From contig NZ_LAHP01000026.1 in assembly GCF_000987765.1 (NCBI RefSeq), positions 1 to 37,206 on the forward strand: 37,206 nt of DNA, in the 5' to 3' direction. This document shows positions 34,326-37,206 of the stretch, in pieces. Position numbers and translations under genes: made by a program. The notes beneath the pieces were generated by a model that saw nothing but the letters and a program-made list of their open reading frames with translations, searched no databases and was not told the DNA's origin. The stretch is from Arsukibacterium sp. MJ3. Its GTDB lineage: Bacteria; Pseudomonadota; Gammaproteobacteria; Enterobacterales; Alteromonadaceae. The stretch's first letter is position 1; the number at the start of each line of letters is the position of its first letter.

Positions 34326-36062
34326 TTAATGTTCACGCGGTGTCAGGATAGTTGTCCGGTCTGCTTTTATTTTTTCCACGATTATGGTAGATACCTGATC
34401 ACAAAAATCAAATCCTGAATAGTCAGGATTAAATCCACTAATAAAAGGAACCGCCATCATAAAACAATTATTGGTTGCTGAACCATCCGCATATAAAAAT
34501 TGAAAATAATCGTTAATAGCAAAACCCTGCAAATTCAAATAGTAAAAAGAGTCTTCTTCCAAGGAAATATGTTGCGTACCTTGGCTAAGCAAAAAAACGG
34601 CGTTTTCATTACTTTTGAACCTTACTCTGGCGTGAGCTACAGGTCTATTCTCGAACATTGACGTAAAGGGAAAATCATCAATTGCATATGGCTTTTGACC
34701 AGTACAATCTATAAATGATTTGAAAATATGTGCTTGTGCTGTCGGGTTATCCTCACCTAAATAATAGTGAAACTCATGATCGTTCAAAATTTGAATTTGA
34801 CTAGTTTTGTCTACGGGGATTATGTCGAGCCGGCCACATTCGTATAGTGCTAACAATTGCTGTGCAGACGACTGCGGTATATCGGCAATAATTATGGCAA
34901 TTAGTGGTTGCAAAATATTATGCAATCTTATCATATCCTCGCCAGATAAGTATTTAGCAGGATAATTGATACTGTAACTAAGAAGAGCGAATAATTTTTT
35001 CCAAGGTATTGTGTTTTTTACTCTTATGGATTGCCCAGCTTGGATATATTCAATTTTGAGCAAAGTAAAAGATTCAAATCCCTTTCTAGACGACAGAACC
35101 CACTGCGCAAATAAATCCACGTTTTTATCTGCTATTGTTTTGTAAAAGTCTGGATCACATTTTTTGAGGAGCATTTTGAAATTACTTTCGAATAAAAAAT
35201 CCAAGGATACAAAACCACCGCTATTTGCTCTGTGATGTTGTATCTGAGTGTCACTCATCATGTATTGAGAAAACGCCAAAGGATCGCCCAGATGATAACG
35301 AACACTTGGTAACAGACCATCCAGGGTATACATTACTATTTTAAAATATTCAGAATTATTATCTACTTGGTAAATTAAACGCTTACCTTGTTTGATAAAG
35401 CGACCGTTAGCCTGACTTAATGTCCTAATGGCATCGATAGCAGTTAGTGAACTGCCTTTAAGTGCAACCGAGTGATTAAACACCTTATTTAACTTTTGTG
35501 GAGGGTAAGGTGAGTTGAAAAATCCCGCCACTTTAACTTCTTCTTTTTTAGGCCATAAGTGCCCCGTGCAAATGACTACCTTGTCAAAACCCTCAAATTT
35601 ATCAACTTGAAGTAGAATGCTGTAAGTTGCATCAACATTATTTACTTCAATATCGCATACTTCAGAATTTAAATGAACGTTTAAGGTATATCCACGTTTC
35701 TCTCCTATCAAAATTAACTTGGCAAACTGATTCTCTAAGTAGCTGCCTAAGAGTAATCTTGGTACTACTTCTTTATTATGGAAATCTGATTTATCAAGTT
35801 CAAATTTTGATAGCAATTGCTCACTTTGTAACTTAATCCAATTTTCAAGAGTATCGATTAGAGGAGGAATTTCGTCGGACGAAACATTAGATATATGCGA
35901 TTCAAGGGCACCTTTAATGCTATAAGGCATGCCTTTACCCAGAGAATCGGCACTTTCAAATATATCAATGCTTAAAAAATCTATATCAGCATCTAAAAGT
36001 TTCTTAACCATGAATAATGCGCTTGGCCCACCGCCAACGAGCGCTATTTTTAGATCCTTCAT
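34326..36062 (-). CDS. FAD/NAD(P)-binding protein (NAD_binding_9 type)
   Basis: This 578-residue protein begins KIALVGGGPSALFMVKKLL, a Rossmann dinucleotide-binding loop (GGGPSA). Further features include ADSLGKGMPYSIKGALESHI, where most members have a GxGxPY motif, then KVVICTGHLWPKKE (ATG-like motif of FAD enzymes) and ALKGSSLTAIDAIRTL. It is a flavoprotein of the family once called YdhS/HpyO-like; reported members act in redox or secondary metabolism, but no specific reaction is implied here. It is soluble with no signal. The ATG at 36062 follows GGATATTAAC (GGA about 8 bp away). Its codons are AT-rich compared with the genes of the atp region, consistent with transfer. No operon partner is visible. 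Confidence 0.85.
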   Translation of the reverse strand: MKDLKIALVGGGPSALFMVKKLLDADIDFLSIDIFESADSLGKGMPYSIKGALESHISNVSSDEIPPLIDTLENWIKLQSEQLLSKFELDKSDFHNKEVVPRLLLGSYLENQFAKLILIGEKRGYTLNVHLNSEVCDIEVNNVDATYSILLQVDKFEGFDKVVICTGHLWPKKEEVKVAGFFNSPYPPQKLNKVFNHSVALKGSSLTAIDAIRTLSQANGRFIKQGKRLIYQVDNNSEYFKIVMYTLDGLLPSVRYHLGDPLAFSQYMMSDTQIQHHRANSGGFVSLDFLFESNFKMLLKKCDPDFYKTIADKNVDLFAQWVLSSRKGFESFTLLKIEYIQAGQSIRVKNTIPWKKLFALLSYSINYPAKYLSGEDMIRLHNILQPLIAIIIADIPQSSAQQLLALYECGRLDIIPVDKTSQIQILNDHEFHYYLGEDNPTAQAHIFKSFIDCTGQKPYAIDDFPFTSMFENRPVAHARVRFKSNENAVFLLSQGTQHISLEEDSFYYLNLQGFAINDYFQFLYADGSATNNCFMMAVPFISGFNPDYSGFDFCDQVSTIIVEKIKADRTTILTPREH

Positions 36063-36346
36063 GTTAATATCCTGGCAATAATATTTTTTAGTTGATTAGA
36101 GTTAGTTAACGTTTTAAGCAATTGCCATGCCTTTCTCTTATAAAACTTCTCATTTAAAAGTCGCATTACGCTTGAAGAAGACTCGTTACCATTCAAATAG
36201 CCAACTAATTAAGTCATTAAATCGCTAATTTTCACTGTGTAAATGTTGGCATTACGCTAAGCTAATAAATAGTCAGGTTCTCTCTGTCACAATGCTACAT
36301 TTTGTAATACTTATTTTTATCATTTTCACTGTAAAAGAGGTTTACA
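36063..36346. other. AT-rich divergent promoter region
   Basis: No gene is seen between the minus-strand flavoprotein gene and the plus-strand DUF421 gene. The stretch is AT-rich throughout and probably holds both promoters. Confidence 0.4.
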
Positions 36347-36868
36347 ATGTTTATATCTAATCCAGTTATTGATATGTTGCTTCGGGGAGTAATTTTAACA
36401 ACTATTGCTATGATCTGGGTCGTATTACTTGTACGTATAAATGGTCTACGCTCATTTTCCAAAATGACAAACTTCGATTTTGTAATGACTGTTGCCATAG
36501 GATCGCTTTTAGCTGGCTCAAGTCAGTCCACTTCTTGGATCGGATTTATTCAAGCGTTAATAGCTATGGTGATGTTGTTTTCTGTACAATATGCTACCGC
36601 AAGATTACGCAAAATGTCGCATAAGTTCGAGAGTATTATACAAAATACTCCAGTGCTATTAATGAAAGATGGTGTCATTATTGATGAAGCTCTTTTAAAA
36701 ACTCGCGTCGCAAAAGATGATTTGATAGCGAAACTACGTGAATCTAATGTGCTAGATTTCTCTCAGGTACGAGCGGTAGTATTAGAAACAACTGGAGATA
36801 TATCGGTACTTCATGGTGAATATTGTTCACCTGAAATGTTAATGGGCACTCATACGTATGACCTTTAG
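36347..36868 (+). CDS. DUF421 membrane protein (YetF/YcaP-like)
   Basis: This 173-residue protein has three membrane helices (about 11-31, 45-63, 65-83), with the family block LRSFSKMTNFDFVMTVAIGS in the first half. A soluble C-terminal domain (about 95-165) includes PVLLMKDGVIIDEALLKTRV and FSQVRAVVLETTGDISVLHG. These are typical of DUF421 proteins (YetF, YcaP), whose function is not known, though they are linked to stress. It is somewhat shorter than YcaP (230) because the C-terminal domain is brief. The ATG at 36347 has AGAGG about 8 bp upstream. AT-rich codons resemble those of the flavoprotein gene across the promoter region. Confidence 0.87.
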   Translation: MFISNPVIDMLLRGVILTTIAMIWVVLLVRINGLRSFSKMTNFDFVMTVAIGSLLAGSSQSTSWIGFIQALIAMVMLFSVQYATARLRKMSHKFESIIQNTPVLLMKDGVIIDEALLKTRVAKDDLIAKLRESNVLDFSQVRAVVLETTGDISVLHGEYCSPEMLMGTHTYDL

Positions 36869-37131
36869 AAATTGAAGAAGTGCTTCATTCGTGAACTAAT
36901 TGATTTACCAGAAAAAAAGTTTAGCTTTGCAAGCAAAACGAATGAAGCAACAACCATATATCCGATTTTTAGCCGCTTTTGAACGACTTTTTTCACCAAA
37001 TGAGCTCGATGCACTGGGTCAACAGCGTCATCGTTAGAATTAACCATTAGGATGTTGGATTTGAAACGGGCTGCGCCTGTAATTTTTGTAAGTACAGCAA
37101 ATCTACTGTGAGCGTAACACCAACCGCACAT
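36865..37131 (-). pseudogene. Possible alpha/beta hydrolase remnant
   Basis: A minus-strand frame contains ILMVNSNDDAVDPVHRAHLV, which resembles the late strand with catalytic Asp (D-DxVxP) of alpha/beta hydrolases. No nucleophile motif or other fold part is present, and both ends look unrelated (MCGWCYAHSRF; KHFFNF). It may be an eroded fragment or chance similarity. It overlaps the end of the DUF421 gene by 4 bp. Confidence 0.2.
36882..36948. repeat. 10-bp perfect inverted repeat downstream of DUF421 gene
   Basis: GCTTCATTCG (36882-36891) and CGAATGAAGC (36939-36948) are perfect inverted copies about 47 bp apart. The stem is too far apart for a normal intrinsic terminator. It could be a structured 3' end or the ends of a small mobile sequence. 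Confidence 0.3.
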
Positions 37132-37190
37132 TCCAGCTTTAGCTAAATCTGCTTACCCTGTCTGGATCTACAACCAGGCAGAGGTTTCAC

Positions 37191-37206
37191 ATGAACCGCA
37201 GAACAT
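37191..37206 (+). CDS. Possible gene start cut by window end
   Basis: ATG at 37191 is preceded by AGAGG 6 bp upstream and opens MNRRT before the window ends. Only five codons can be read, so nothing about the product can be said. Confidence 0.25.

Noticed and set aside
36942..37037. Short plus-strand frame beginning MKQQPYIRFLAAFE
   Set aside because: Thirty-one codons, no ribosome site and no clear family; a transposase-like look is too weak to claim.

Overview
The window is a chromosomal stretch from a Gammaproteobacterium. Protein style (HPII catalase, PA2778/PA2779 pair, HDOD protein, PEP-CTERM protein, RNase J-like protein, Q-rich linkers) suggests an aquatic Alteromonadales/Chromatiales-type organism of the Rheinheimera/Alishewanella kind. 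This placement is an inference; no rRNA or other marker gene is present.

Layout. (1) 1-1900 is a mobile, eroded left flank. It holds the end of an IS91-like transposase on the minus strand, a 4 x 23-bp phased repeat block that looks like an IS21-family end, the 3' tail of a beta-carbonic anhydrase gene, and two attC-like recombination sites. Between these sites lie two AT-rich genes for small membrane proteins of unknown function. No integrase is visible, so this looks like a short orphan cassette cluster. (2) 1909-13635 is mostly housekeeping and accessory genes: HDOD protein, Tas-type aldo-keto reductase, EEP-family hydrolase, TolB-like/TPR membrane protein, PEP-CTERM protein, alpha/beta hydrolase, M14-type peptidase/amidohydrolase, glutathionyl-hydroquinone reductase, glutaredoxin-like protein, and a FIST sensor gene broken by one in-frame TAA. 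(3) 13757-15538 encodes an MsbA-type ABC exporter, divergent from the next operon. (4) 15764-22508 is a complete N-type ATPase operon in the order atpD-C-Q-R-B-E-F-A-G. It has no atpH, and its b subunit is long and has a delta-like C-terminal part. The c subunit carries the Na+-ligand pattern and a second carboxylate in helix 1. (5) 22713-29749 holds a chemoreceptor, an HTH regulator with a membrane partner, an RNase J-like protein, a K+-channel-like protein, the PA2779/PA2778 pair and a DUF3297 protein. (6) 30326-37206 holds an entericidin-like lipoprotein, a large-subunit catalase with a DJ-1-like tail, a 54-residue hydrophilic protein, a possible structured RNA, an AT-rich FAD/NAD(P)-binding protein and a DUF421 membrane protein.

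How the parts fit. The N-ATPase genes overlap or nearly abut, so they form one transcription unit for an ion-pumping rotary ATPase that accompanies, rather than replaces, the housekeeping F-ATPase (which is not in this window). Several genes on the right (entericidin-like, catalase, 54-aa protein) look like stress or stationary-phase functions. The parts I find least explained are the two-gene cassette at 688-1531, the FIST nonsense codon and the structured intergenic region at about 33780-33945.
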